From Nanobdellota archaeon (lineage in GTDB: Archaea > Nanobdellota > Nanobdellia > Pacearchaeales > GW2011-AR1), in the NCBI GenBank assembly GCA_030704765.1, contig JAUYDD010000060.1, positions 1 through 10,970 on the forward strand: DNA of 10,970 bases, written 5' to 3'. The position numbers and the translations under genes are program-made. Position 1 is the first letter of the stretch, and every line of letters starts with the position of its first letter. The notes beneath the pieces were generated by a model. It worked only from the letters and a program-made list of their open reading frames with translations, ran no database searches and was not told the DNA's origin. This document shows, one piece after another, positions 1 through 5,997 of the stretch.

Positions 1-139
1 AGGTTTTTTGCCACGGCAAAAAATCGCCTGCTGGCGAGTGTGGTTTGATTGGCCCTTGTTTTTAGGATGCTCGAGAATTGAAAACTGTAACATTTGCTAC
101 GACCACATGATAAATCATGAGGTTTTCAATTCTCGACAT
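1..139 (+). repeat. Structured two-domain repeat, copy 1 (left end outside window)
   Basis: This is the right-hand 139 bases of an element almost identical to 4181-4320; the only clear difference is GGC in place of AGCT near position 15. It begins inside domain I, where TTTTTTGCC and GGCAAAAAA (about 4-21) pair perfectly and TCGCC/GGCGA (24-37) forms a small tetraloop hairpin. A TTTGAT segment at 44-49 and TTTTTAGGATGC at about 60-70 close domain I. Domain II has a 15-bp stem TCGAGAATTGAAAAC with its complement, an inner CATGA/TCATG hairpin, and ends in GACAT at 135-139. It lies just upstream of the secE promoter. No protein is encoded. Confidence 0.85.
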
Positions 140-182
140 AAAGAAAAAATTAAAAAAAGGAGAAATTAAAATTGGCTAAAAC

Positions 183-191
183 TTTTTAAAC
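183..191 (+). promoter_or_regulatory. TATA box of secE
   Basis: TTTTTAAAC lies about 24-32 bases before the secE ATG at 215. That is the normal archaeal TATA-to-start distance for a leaderless or near-leaderless transcript, so the mRNA probably starts within a few bases of the ATG. Confidence 0.55.
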
Positions 192-214
192 CCTTTCTCC
201 TTCATATTTTCAAC

Positions 215-388
215 ATGTTCAATATCAAATCCTTTGCGCAGCAATGCATAAGAGTGTGGCATTTATTGAAAAAACCAACTCGTGAAGAATGGACTACAAT
301 TGCAAAAGTCTCTGCAATTGGTTTAGGTCTTATCGGTCTCATTGGTTTTATTGTCGCAACTGTAATGAAATTAACTTTTCTTTCATAA
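215..388 (+). CDS. secE: Protein translocase subunit SecE/Sec61-gamma
   Basis: This 57-residue protein has one membrane segment. The amphipathic N-terminal part contains KKPTREEWTTIAK (about residues 19-31), the typical SecE motif. It is followed by a hydrophobic helix rich in Gly and Ile (about 33-50) and a very short tail. Length and layout match archaeal SecE (about 55-65 residues). With SecY it forms the core of the protein-conducting channel in the cytoplasmic membrane, where the helix clamps the two halves of SecY. It stands directly before spt5 and the L11 gene, the conserved archaeal order. The ATG at 215 is the only start that keeps the family N-terminus, and a TATA box sits upstream. 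Confidence 0.9.
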   Translation: MFNIKSFAQQCIRVWHLLKKPTREEWTTIAKVSAIGLGLIGLIGFIVATVMKLTFLS

Positions 389-429
389 AAATAGATTAAA
401 TTTATTTTAATTTTCAATTCACCAGCAAG

Positions 430-439
430 TTTATAAACC
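430..439 (+). promoter_or_regulatory. TATA box of spt5-L11 operon
   Basis: TTTATAAACC lies about 65-70 bases before the spt5 ATG. This implies a leader of roughly 40 bases, consistent with the GGAG ribosome-binding motif at 489-492, nine bases before the start. An alternative weaker box is ATTATAT at 453-459. Confidence 0.5.
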
Positions 440-501
440 CCAGATTTTAACATATTATATCTAGTTCTTAGATAGTTAAGAGCTAGCTGGAGCAAAATAA
501 G

Positions 502-1062
502 ATGATTTTTATTATCAAGGTAACAACAAATAAAGAAGATAGAGCATTAGAATTGATATCAACCAAAGTAAAAAAAGCAAATCTATTGGTCTATTCACTA
601 GCGCGCCCTCATGGATTAAGAGGCTATCTTTTCTTAGAAGCAGAGAACCGTGAATCAGCTGAAGAAGCTGCTTATAATCTTCCTTATGTAAAAGGCATTA
701 TTGGAAAAACAGTAACTTACGATGAAATAAAGAATATGTTAGAGCCAATTCTAGAAGAAATAAATATAGAGAAAGGGGATATTGTGGAAATTATAGGAGA
801 GCCATTCAAGAAAGAAAAAGCTAAAGTTGTTCGTGTAGATAAATCCAAAGGAGAAGCTGTAGTGACTCTTCTTGCTGCTGTTGTACCAATACCCGTAACA
901 GTAAAATTAGATAATGTAAAAGTAATAAGGAGAGAAAAAGAAGAATCAGGAGAATCAACTGGCGAAGAAAACGAAAACATTAAGAAAGAGACTTCTGATG
1001 ATGAACCGAAGATTAATAAAGATTATGAAACTTCAGGAGGTTTAATACCTGATGATTATTAA
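502..1062 (+). CDS. spt5: Transcription elongation factor Spt5 (NusG family)
   Basis: This 186-residue archaeal Spt5 binds the RNA polymerase clamp, with Spt4, and increases processivity. An N-terminal NGN domain (about 1-82) contains ARPHGLRGYLFLEAE and the LPYVKGIIG segment, both typical of the family. A KOW domain follows (about 90-145: KGDIVEIIGEPFKKEKAKVV, then hydrophobic beta strands). The last 40 residues are a charged, low-complexity tail rich in Glu, Asp and Lys that is not part of the usual fold and is probably disordered. The ATG at 502 has GGAG nine bases upstream. The last 11 bases overlap the start of the L11 gene, so the two are translationally coupled. Confidence 0.92.
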   Translation: MIFIIKVTTNKEDRALELISTKVKKANLLVYSLARPHGLRGYLFLEAENRESAEEAAYNLPYVKGIIGKTVTYDEIKNMLEPILEEINIEKGDIVEIIGEPFKKEKAKVVRVDKSKGEAVVTLLAAVVPIPVTVKLDNVKVIRREKEESGESTGEENENIKKETSDDEPKINKDYETSGGLIPDDY

Positions 1063-1738
1063 ATTATTAATAGAAGGCGGAGACATGAAACCAGGTCCAG
1101 TAATAGCTCAGCAATTAGGGCCTATGGGTATAAATATAGGTAAAGTGATTTCTGAAGTCAATAATGCAACAAAAGAATTCAAAGGTATGAAAGTTCCTGT
1201 TGAGATAGATGTTGATAAAAAATCAAAAGAGTTCAAAGTAAGGACATTTTCTCCACCAACAGCTGAATTATTGAAAAAAGAAGCTAAATTAGAGAAAGGA
1301 TCTGCAAAGATAAAGGAAGAAAAAGTCGGAAATATTTCAATAGAAGACATAATAAAAGTAGCAAAGATAAAGTATGCAAATATGCTTGAAAAAGAGTTTA
1401 AGTCAGCAGTCAAATCAGTTTTAGGAACTGCAGCAGCAATGGGACTTTTTGTAGAATCACTTGAGCCTGCAGATATTGTAAAAGAGATAGATTCAGGAAA
1501 ATTTGAAAAAGAGATTAACTCAAAATCAACAGAGACATCAACAGAAAAAAGAAAAAGTATAGAATCATTTTTCAATAATATTAAATCAGCTCAAGAGCTT
1601 AAAGTTGCACAAGCAAAAAAAGCTGCTGAAGAAGCTGAGAAAAAAGCAGCAGAGACTCAAGCAAAAGAGCCAGTTCAAGCAGCAGCAAAACCCGCATTAG
1701 GAAAAGCTGAAGCAAAACCAGCAGAGAAAAAGAAATAA
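1052..1738 (+). CDS. rpl11: Large ribosomal subunit protein L11 with C-terminal extension
   Basis: This 228-residue protein belongs to the L11 family (uL11), which forms the base of the ribosomal stalk and binds the GTPase-associated region of 23S rRNA. Residues about 1-140 show the L11 fold: EGGDMKPGPVIAQQLGPMG, NIGKVISEVN, the FKVRTFSPPTAELLKKEA segment, and the C-terminal RNA-binding part (KVAKIKYANML, KSVLGTAAAMG). Residues about 160-228 are a Lys/Ala/Glu-rich tail, longer than in most L11 proteins and probably basic and flexible. The ATG at 1052 lies inside the end of spt5, 11 bases after a GGAGG motif (1036-1040). The L1, L10 and L12 genes often found next are absent. Confidence 0.93.
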   Translation: MIIKLLIEGGDMKPGPVIAQQLGPMGINIGKVISEVNNATKEFKGMKVPVEIDVDKKSKEFKVRTFSPPTAELLKKEAKLEKGSAKIKEEKVGNISIEDIIKVAKIKYANMLEKEFKSAVKSVLGTAAAMGLFVESLEPADIVKEIDSGKFEKEINSKSTETSTEKRKSIESFFNNIKSAQELKVAQAKKAAEEAEKKAAETQAKEPVQAAAKPALGKAEAKPAEKKK

Positions 1739-1750
1739 TTTTTCACTAAA

Positions 1751-1762
1751 CTTTATAAATCC
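1751..1762 (+). promoter_or_regulatory. TATA box of tRNA-Pro
   Basis: CTTTATAAATCC is centred about 27 bases before the tRNA 5' end at 1783. It probably also drives the Nudix gene that starts ten bases after the tRNA. Confidence 0.6.
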
Positions 1763-1782
1763 CTTTATTATAATAAAAATGA

Positions 1783-1856
1783 GGGGATGTAGTATAGTCT
1801 GGTTAGTATGCGAGGTTTGGGACTTCGTGACCCAGGTTCAAATCCTGGCATCCCCA
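1783..1856 (+). tRNA. trnP(ugg): tRNA-Pro (anticodon UGG), no intron
   Basis: A complete cloverleaf is visible. The acceptor stem is GGGGATG/CATCCCC. The D arm GTAT...GTAT closes with wobble pairs around a GG-containing loop. The anticodon stem CGAGG/CTTCG encloses the loop TTTGGGA, which puts TGG at positions 34-36. The T arm is CCAGG TTCAAAT CCTGG and the discriminator base is A. CCA is not encoded. The UGG anticodon reads proline codons, including CCA, which is common in this AT-rich window. Confidence 0.93.
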
Positions 1857-1865
1857 CTTATAAAA

Positions 1866-2410
1866 ATGCAAAAGAAAAAAATTTCTATTATCTTATTTTA
1901 TGATGACAAGAATAATATTATGCTTCAGGACAGAAAAGATATTAGTAAACGTGGAGAAGAATATGGTTTTTTTGGAGGGCATAGAGATGGAACAGAAAAT
2001 CCAAAAGAAACTTTAAAAAGAGAAATATTAGAAGAATTAGAAATTGATATTAATAATCTTGAAGATGTCAAAAACCACAGGTCAAAGACCTGTTGCATGT
2101 TCATACCACAGCTAGGTGGTTTTTGATCATGCTCCGAATTCCATATGCTATCTTTACCACATGTTAAAAACATGTGGAATTCGGACATTTTAAATTTTTC
2201 AAAAATTTTAAATTTAAAGTTCCTGAATTTAATTTAGAGCTGGATATAGATGCATTTATAGCAAAAATTCCAAAAGTAACAGATCTAAAAGTTAATGAAG
2301 GAAAAATAGCTATAATGAATTTTAAAGACAGCTTTAGTCTTAAAATGGTTCCAGGAGATAATGATATATTAAGAGAAATTTATGAGTGTTTGAGTAATAG
2401 GAATCCTTAA
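1866..2410 (+). pseudogene. Nudix hydrolase gene split by structured element
   Basis: Translation from ATG 1866 gives a Nudix N-terminal half with the box G(HRDGT)E(NPKETLK)REILEELEI; the usual Gly near the end of the box is Glu. Reading is normal up to about residue 67 (LEDV), then runs into a structured insertion and stops at 2124-2126. The second half resumes after 2188 in another frame (FKFFKNFKFKVPEF, then LELDIDAFIAKIP and about 50 more residues to the stop at 2408-2410). Removing 2067-2188 (122 bases) joins the halves in frame into a 140-residue protein, the normal size. Both halves are otherwise free of stops, so the insertion is probably recent. The intact protein would hydrolyse a nucleoside-diphosphate derivative; the substrate cannot be told. 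It starts ten bases after tRNA-Pro and probably shares its promoter. Confidence 0.85.
2067..2188 (+). mobile_element. Structured two-domain insertion inside the Nudix gene
   Basis: This is a sequence-divergent member of the repeat family. Domain I is an 11-bp stem TCAAAAACCAC (2068-2078) paired with GTGGTTTTTGA (2116-2126). It holds an AGGTC/GACCT hairpin (2079-2091) and a CCACAGCTA string (about 2106-2114) also present in the 4151 and 10531 copies. Domain II has TCCGAATTCCA (2133-2143) against TGGAATTCGGA (2175-2185) and an upper hairpin CCACATGTT/AACATGTGG (2157-2177). It ends GGACAT. ATGTC on the left and GACAT on the right are inverted. The limits are set by reading-frame restoration of the host gene and may shift by a few bases. 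No protein is encoded. Confidence 0.75.
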
Positions 2411-2475
2411 AAACCCCTATTTCTACTTAGTTTTATTAAATTAACAACCGAAGGCAAATTCAGGAAAATCCATCC

Positions 2476-2494
2476 AAAAAACCCTAGGTTTTTT
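2476..2494 (+). promoter_or_regulatory. Leader hairpin directly before the L37Ae start
   Basis: AAAAAACC and GGTTTTTT pair perfectly around a CTA loop and end five bases before the ATG at 2500. A TATA-like TTTTATTAAA at 2431-2440 implies that the hairpin is in the mRNA leader. Its position could limit ribosome access. Whether it is regulatory is inference. Confidence 0.4.
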
Positions 2495-2499
2495 AGATA

Positions 2500-2742
2500 A
2501 TGACAAAAACAAAAAAAGTCAAAGCAGCAGGAAGATATGGAGCAAGATATGGAGTTAGGGTTAGAAGGAAAATCACAGAAATAGAGAATTTGCAGAGAAA
2601 GAAACAGAAATGTATCTTCTGTGGAAAAAAAGCAAAAAGACTTTCCAAAGGAATATGGAAATGTCAAAAATGCAATAAGAAATTTGCATCTCATGCTTAC
2701 TATCTTCCAATAAAGGAAGAGGTAACTTTAAATATAAAATAA
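2500..2742 (+). CDS. rpl37ae: Large ribosomal subunit protein L37Ae
   Basis: This 80-residue zinc-ribbon ribosomal protein (eL43) has a basic N-terminus with GRYGARYGVRVRRK (about 11-24). Two CxxC zinc knuckles follow, CIFC (about 38-41) and CQKC (about 55-58), with the family signature KGIWKCQKCNKKFASHAY between and after them. Length matches archaeal L37Ae. It leads the conserved archaeal set L37Ae - RNA polymerase subunit P - prefoldin beta. The gene for the KEOPS subunit Pcc1, often found in this set, is absent here. Confidence 0.93.
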   Translation: MTKTKKVKAAGRYGARYGVRVRRKITEIENLQRKKQKCIFCGKKAKRLSKGIWKCQKCNKKFASHAYYLPIKEEVTLNIK

Positions 2743-2755
2743 ATATATTATAACA

Positions 2756-2893
2756 ATGGCTACCTATAAATGTTTCAAATGTGGAAAGAAAGTAACAAGC
2801 AATATCTTGGAAAAAAGATTTCTATGTTCCAGTTGCGGATCAAAGATTTTTTATAAACCAAGAAGTCATGTTGTGAAGATAAAAGCTGTTTAA
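2756..2893 (+). CDS. rpoP: RNA polymerase subunit P (Rpo12/RpoP)
   Basis: This 45-residue zinc-ribbon protein is homologous to eukaryotic Rpb12 and is a small structural subunit of archaeal RNA polymerase. It contains YKCFKCGKKV (residues 4-13) and FLCSSCGSKIFYKPR (22-36), giving two CxxC pairs for one zinc. The ending is short and basic, and the length is typical of the family. It starts 13 bases after the L37Ae stop, so the genes are co-transcribed. Confidence 0.93.
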   Translation: MATYKCFKCGKKVTSNILEKRFLCSSCGSKIFYKPRSHVVKIKAV

Positions 2894-2936
2894 ATATATT
2901 CCGCAATCTAGAAGCTATTAGATTTTATTGAATCAT

Positions 2937-3266
2937 ATGAACCTCGACAAAGAAACTCAAGAAAAAATCCAAGAACTGCAAGGTTATGAGCAGAACCTTC
3001 ACGGATTATTAATGCAAAAACAAGCTTTCCAGATGGAGCTTTCGGAAAGTGAGAATGCATTGTCTGAGATATCTAGCTCAAAAGATGATGTGTTTAAGCT
3101 TGTTGGAAGCATAATGATAAAGGCTTCAAAAGAAAATGTTATAAAAGAGATTAACACAAGAAAAGATCTCTTGATGTTAAGGTTGAAATCCATAGAGAAA
3201 CAAGAGTCAGAACTGACAAAACAGATGGAAGAATTGAGGGATGATGTGATGAAAAAGATTAAATGA
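2937..3266 (+). CDS. pfdB: Prefoldin subunit beta
   Basis: This 109-residue coiled-coil chaperone subunit has an N-terminal helix with Gln and Leu heptads (about 1-40), a hydrophobic hairpin in the middle (DDVFKLVGSIMIKASKENVI, about 49-68), and a second long helix ending in Lys/Glu repeats. This is the standard prefoldin beta layout. With prefoldin alpha it forms the cytosolic hexamer that holds unfolded proteins. I chose ATG 2937; an in-frame TTG at 2928 would add three residues but is less likely. The gene follows rpoP closely, as in many archaea. Confidence 0.9.
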   Translation: MNLDKETQEKIQELQGYEQNLHGLLMQKQAFQMELSESENALSEISSSKDDVFKLVGSIMIKASKENVIKEINTRKDLLMLRLKSIEKQESELTKQMEELRDDVMKKIK

Positions 3267-3310
3267 TTAATATCGTCGCTAATCTCACTGGTTATTTTCT
3301 ATCATAGAAA

Positions 3311-3322
3311 TATTTATAAACT
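3311..3322 (+). promoter_or_regulatory. TATA box of sepF
   Basis: TATTTATAAACT is centred about 27 bases before ATG 3343, giving a leaderless or near-leaderless transcript. Confidence 0.55.
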
Positions 3323-3342
3323 AGATAAATTAATTTTTAGTC

Positions 3343-3729
3343 ATGGTGTTTGATAAAATAAAAAGAGTGTTTACAGGAAGTGGTGAAGAGCCTGAATATG
3401 TTGAAATTGATTTAGGAAGAGAGGTAAAAAAATCCAAGATTCTTGTACGTCCTTTTGTCTTGAAAAGTTTTGAAGACATTACTCCTATTCTTAATTCCTT
3501 AAGGGAAGGCTATACCATAGCTATAATAGACATCAAGCCATTGAGAGCAAAAGATGTAATAGAGCTTAAAAGAGCTATCTCAAAGATAAAGAAAACAACT
3601 GATGCTCTTGAAGGAAGTATTGCTGGATTTGGAGAGAATATAATAATTGTGACCCCTTCATTTGCAGAGATACATAAGACTCCAGAAAGACCTTCACATC
3701 CAGAAGGAAGAGATTACATGGGTGAATGA
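3343..3729 (+). CDS. sepF: Cell division protein SepF (archaeal type)
   Basis: This 128-residue protein has a short amphipathic N-terminus (MVFDKIKRVF) that would attach it to the membrane. The SepF core follows: KSKILVRPFVLKSFEDITPI, the central REGYTIAIIDIKPL strand-turn segment, and SIAGFGENIIIVTPSFAEI near the end. In archaea with FtsZ, SepF anchors FtsZ filaments to the membrane. A short linker separates the N-terminal helix from the core. The gene has its own TATA box and appears monocistronic. Confidence 0.85.
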   Translation: MVFDKIKRVFTGSGEEPEYVEIDLGREVKKSKILVRPFVLKSFEDITPILNSLREGYTIAIIDIKPLRAKDVIELKRAISKIKKTTDALEGSIAGFGENIIIVTPSFAEIHKTPERPSHPEGRDYMGE

Positions 3730-3774
3730 TAATATAATTGATTAATTTTCTTGATATCTTATATGATACCTATA

Positions 3775-3785
3775 GTTTTATAATC
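3775..3785 (+). promoter_or_regulatory. TATA box of truncated kinase gene
   Basis: GTTTTATAATC lies about 25 bases before ATG 3806. A second similar TTTTATAATC follows at about 3790-3799, too close to the start to act as the box. Confidence 0.45.
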
Positions 3786-3805
3786 CCAGTTTTATAATCA
3801 ATTTT

Positions 3806-4180
3806 ATGGTTTATTATATAATTATAAGAGGTCCAGCAGGAGTAGGAAAATCAACAATAGCAAAGGAACTATCAAAACAATTAAACGGTTTTTATGTTTC
3901 TTATGACAATATTTTGAAAAAAAATAAACTAGCTAAGTTAGATAAAAAGAGAACTAATCCGTGTATTCCATCTGAGAATTTCATTAAAGCAAATGAGATA
4001 ATCCTTAAGAATCTAAAAGATATACTAGGAAATAAGATAGTGATATTTGATGGATGTTTTTATCATTATGAACAAATAGAGCATCTGATAAAAAAACTTT
4101 CTTATGATTATTTTATATTTACATTAAAAGCATCATTAAAAGACTGCATTATCAAAAAAACAATGTGCCGCCACACCTAA
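3806..4180 (+). pseudogene. P-loop nucleoside/small-molecule kinase, C-terminus lost at repeat
   Basis: The first 115-116 residues look like an AAA_33/zeta-toxin-like P-loop kinase. They include a Walker A at residues 9-17 (GPAGVGKST), a helix, a YVSYDNILK segment, then KIVIFDGCFYHYEQI (about 77-91), which resembles the Walker B-like VxFDG region, and YFIFTLKASLKDCI. The reading frame then enters the left end of the 4151-4320 repeat, adds a few foreign residues and stops at 4178-4180. The lid and C-terminal helices expected after the last strand are missing and do not reappear after the repeat. Most likely an inactivated kinase. The substrate is unknown. Confidence 0.75.
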
Positions 4181-4320
4181 AGGTTTTTTGCCACAGCTAA
4201 AAAATCGCCTGCTGGCGAGTGTGGTTTGATTGGCCCTTGTTTTTAGGATGCTCGAGAATTGAAAACTGTAACATTTGCTACGACCACATGATAAATCATG
4301 AGGTTTTCAATTCTCGACAT
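4151..4320 (+). repeat. Structured two-domain repeat, copy 2 (complete)
   Basis: This is the full-length reference copy of about 170 bases. Its left end is ATCAAAAAAACAATG. Domain I: the A-rich arm pairs with TTGTTTTT. Inside this, CCACAC and GTGTGG (4222-) pair with an unpaired TTTGAT at 4225-4230 on the 3' side, and small hairpins including TCGCC/GGCGA lie within. TTTTTAGGATGC ends the domain. Domain II has the 15-bp TCGAGAATTGAAAAC stem and the CATGA/TCATG inner hairpin and ends GACAT at 4316-4320. It sits between the convergent kinase and ychF genes, where A/T-tract-flanked stems could also end transcription on both strands. Confidence 0.85.
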
Positions 4321-4345
4321 AAAATATATTTAATACTAAATTTTA

Positions 4346-5527
4346 TCAAGTCACAATCTCGTATCCATCTCTATGCTTTAATTTATGCTCTTTTCCAACA
4401 GCTTGTTTTGTCCTGACATCTATTGCTTTTATAAAATTCTTTCCAAAGTCACTATGTATTGCAAATGCAAAATCAAGAGCAGTTGAACCAGCTGGTAATA
4501 AAAAACAATCAGGAAGTATGTTTCCTTTTGAGTCAGCAAGTTTATGTACTCCTGCTGGAAATATTGCAATGTATTTCAACAATTCAAATACTACTTTATT
4601 CAAGACTTCTTGCACACCTGTTGAACCGTATATATCTAGAACATTTTTCTTTATTAAATCAAGAGCAGATTTTTGCTTTTCAGAAAGTTCTTTTAATAGT
4701 TTAAAGCCCTTTTCACCAGGAATATATTCAATTAACCCGGTATTATTAGCTAAACGAAGTGATAATTCAGAATCAGCTGAACAAGGAACAATGATTAATT
4801 CTGGATAAGCTTCTCTTAATCTCTTAAGATTTGCTGCTGAATCTGGCCTGTCTATTTTATTTGCAGCTATTATCATTGGTTTTGAAAAATGCCTTAAATC
4901 ATGAGAAAATCTCCTTAGGTCTTCTTCTGTCCATTCATTAGGTTTTTCTATATTATATTTTCCTTTGACTAATATTCTTTTTACATCATCTTCACTAACT
5001 TTAAGTCCTGAAAATTGATTAGCAATAGCTTTATGAAGTTCTTGTTTTGTGTTTTGTACAATCCTTGCAAATCCTTTCCAGACTTTATTCAATATTCCAA
5101 GATACCATAAGTCTAATTCATTTTCAAGCATTTTTACATCAAAAACTGGATCATATCCTTTTGTTTCTTTTCCACTAGAATCAGTCTCTCCAGAAACATC
5201 TACAATATGGACAAAAGCATCAGCAGAAGTTAAGTCATTTAAAAATTCATTTCCAAGCCCCTTTCCCTCTGAAGCTCCTTCAACTAAACCTGCTACATCC
5301 ATTAAATCAACTGGAACAAATCTTTTAGAATTTATGCAATATCCTTTATGAGGATTGCATTTCACATTAAATTCCTTGTCAATGCAGTCTATCTTGACAT
5401 AACCTATCCCATGATTTGGTCTAATAGTTGCAAATGGATAACTTGCTATTAAAACATCTGCAAGTGTGCTTGCTTTAAAAAACGTACTTTTGCCGCATGA
5501 AGGTTTGCCAACCAAGCCGATTAACAT
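4346..5527 (-). CDS. ychF: YchF/OLA1-related P-loop GTPase with TGS domain
   Basis: This 393-residue protein is the archaeal YchF-type translation-associated nucleotidase. Walker A is GKPSCGKST (residues 7-15), the G3 motif is DVAGLVEG (77-84) with the GASEGKGLGNEFL segment after it, and the G4 motif is NKID (223-226). An alpha-helical insertion lies at about 130-210 and a TGS-like domain at about 319-393. Bacterial and eukaryotic YchF/OLA1 have a non-canonical G4 and prefer ATP; the NKxD here suggests GTP. The start is ATG 5527, because an in-frame TTG at 5548 would overlap the TATA box. It probably binds ribosomes, but its exact role is not known. Confidence 0.88.
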   Translation of the reverse strand: MLIGLVGKPSCGKSTFFKASTLADVLIASYPFATIRPNHGIGYVKIDCIDKEFNVKCNPHKGYCINSKRFVPVDLMDVAGLVEGASEGKGLGNEFLNDLTSADAFVHIVDVSGETDSSGKETKGYDPVFDVKMLENELDLWYLGILNKVWKGFARIVQNTKQELHKAIANQFSGLKVSEDDVKRILVKGKYNIEKPNEWTEEDLRRFSHDLRHFSKPMIIAANKIDRPDSAANLKRLREAYPELIIVPCSADSELSLRLANNTGLIEYIPGEKGFKLLKELSEKQKSALDLIKKNVLDIYGSTGVQEVLNKVVFELLKYIAIFPAGVHKLADSKGNILPDCFLLPAGSTALDFAFAIHSDFGKNFIKAIDVRTKQAVGKEHKLKHRDGYEIVT

Positions 5528-5548
5528 AATAAATTCAGAGAAATTCAA

Positions 5549-5560
5549 GTTTAAATAAAT
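5549..5560 (-). promoter_or_regulatory. TATA box of ychF
   Basis: The minus strand reads ATTTATTTAAAC about 25-30 bases before ATG 5527. This supports a leaderless message and argues against the upstream TTG start. Confidence 0.5.
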
Positions 5561-5571
5561 TTCTATAAATT

Positions 5572-5877
5572 TTATCCCTTAAAATAATTATACACTCTTT
5601 TCTTTATAATCTGGTCATGAAAAACAGTTATTTCATATTTATTATTTTTTAAATCAATATACCAATTATGTTCTGAATCAAATGCCTTTTTTATTTTCTT
5701 ACATATTTCATCAATTTTTTCCTCAGGAATTTCAATAGTATGGATTGTCCATTGTTTAAGCCATGGAGTTCTATAATTAAAAGTAACTTTTTCTATTTTA
5801 GTCTTAATTATTTTAACTTCCTTTAAAATAGATTTATCTTCTAAACTTTCTTCAATAATAACACCTTTATAATCCAT
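5572..5877 (-). CDS. Conserved-looking small protein of unknown function
   Basis: This 101-residue soluble protein has no membrane segment. It begins MDYKGVIIEESLEDKSILK, has a TPWLKQWTIHTIEIPEEKID segment in the middle (about 38-57) and ends with a beta-rich part (WYIDLKNNKYEITVFHD). The pattern of alternating strands and one helix suggests a compact alpha/beta domain. Similar small proteins seem familiar from bacteria and archaea, but I cannot name a family or function. It ends 24 bases before the upstream end of the ychF promoter region and has its own TATA box, so it may be transcribed alone or read into ychF. Confidence 0.75.
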   Translation of the reverse strand: MDYKGVIIEESLEDKSILKEVKIIKTKIEKVTFNYRTPWLKQWTIHTIEIPEEKIDEICKKIKKAFDSEHNWYIDLKNNKYEITVFHDQIIKKRVYNYFKG

Positions 5878-5898
5878 ATTTATAAAAAATTAAATATC

Positions 5899-5910
5899 AT
5901 ATATATAAAT
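5899..5910 (-). promoter_or_regulatory. TATA box of the 5877 minus-strand gene
   Basis: The minus strand reads ATTTATATATAT about 25-30 bases before ATG 5877. Confidence 0.5.
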
Positions 5911-5967
5911 TGTTATTATTCATTTAATAGAAAAGAATTTTTAATCTTTTAGTTCTTTAAAGATTAA

Positions 5968-5977
5968 CTTTATAAAC
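5968..5977 (+). promoter_or_regulatory. TATA box of the 5998 gene
   Basis: CTTTATAAAC is centred about 26 bases before ATG 5998. It is divergent from the promoter of the 5877 minus-strand gene, with about 60 bases between the two boxes. Confidence 0.55.
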
Positions 5978-5997
5978 AATATTCTCTTAATTAAGCC

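Noticed and set aside
1..139. CRISPR array or leader
   Set aside because: Copies are 120-170 bases long, kilobases apart and without regular spacers.
202..495. 97-codon minus-strand ORF over secE
   Set aside because: The plus strand encodes a clear SecE with promoter; the minus frame has no family features.
717..980. Minus-strand ORF opposite spt5
   Set aside because: It is a Ser/Phe-rich shadow of a clear coding frame, with no promoter or family pattern.
1108..1575. 155-codon minus-strand ORF opposite the L11 gene
   Set aside because: It is the antisense shadow of the Lys/Glu-rich L11 frame, and its composition (Ser, Phe, Ile) reflects this.
2067..2188. The insert as an mRNA intron spliced through a bulge-helix-bulge or self-splicing mechanism
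   Set aside because: Removal restores the Nudix frame, but the same removal at 4151-4320 does not restore the kinase, no bulge-helix-bulge is seen at the borders, and no group I/II core motifs are recognisable.
4459..5351. Plus-strand ORFs opposite ychF
   Set aside because: They overlap a well-supported GTPase gene and are antisense artefacts.
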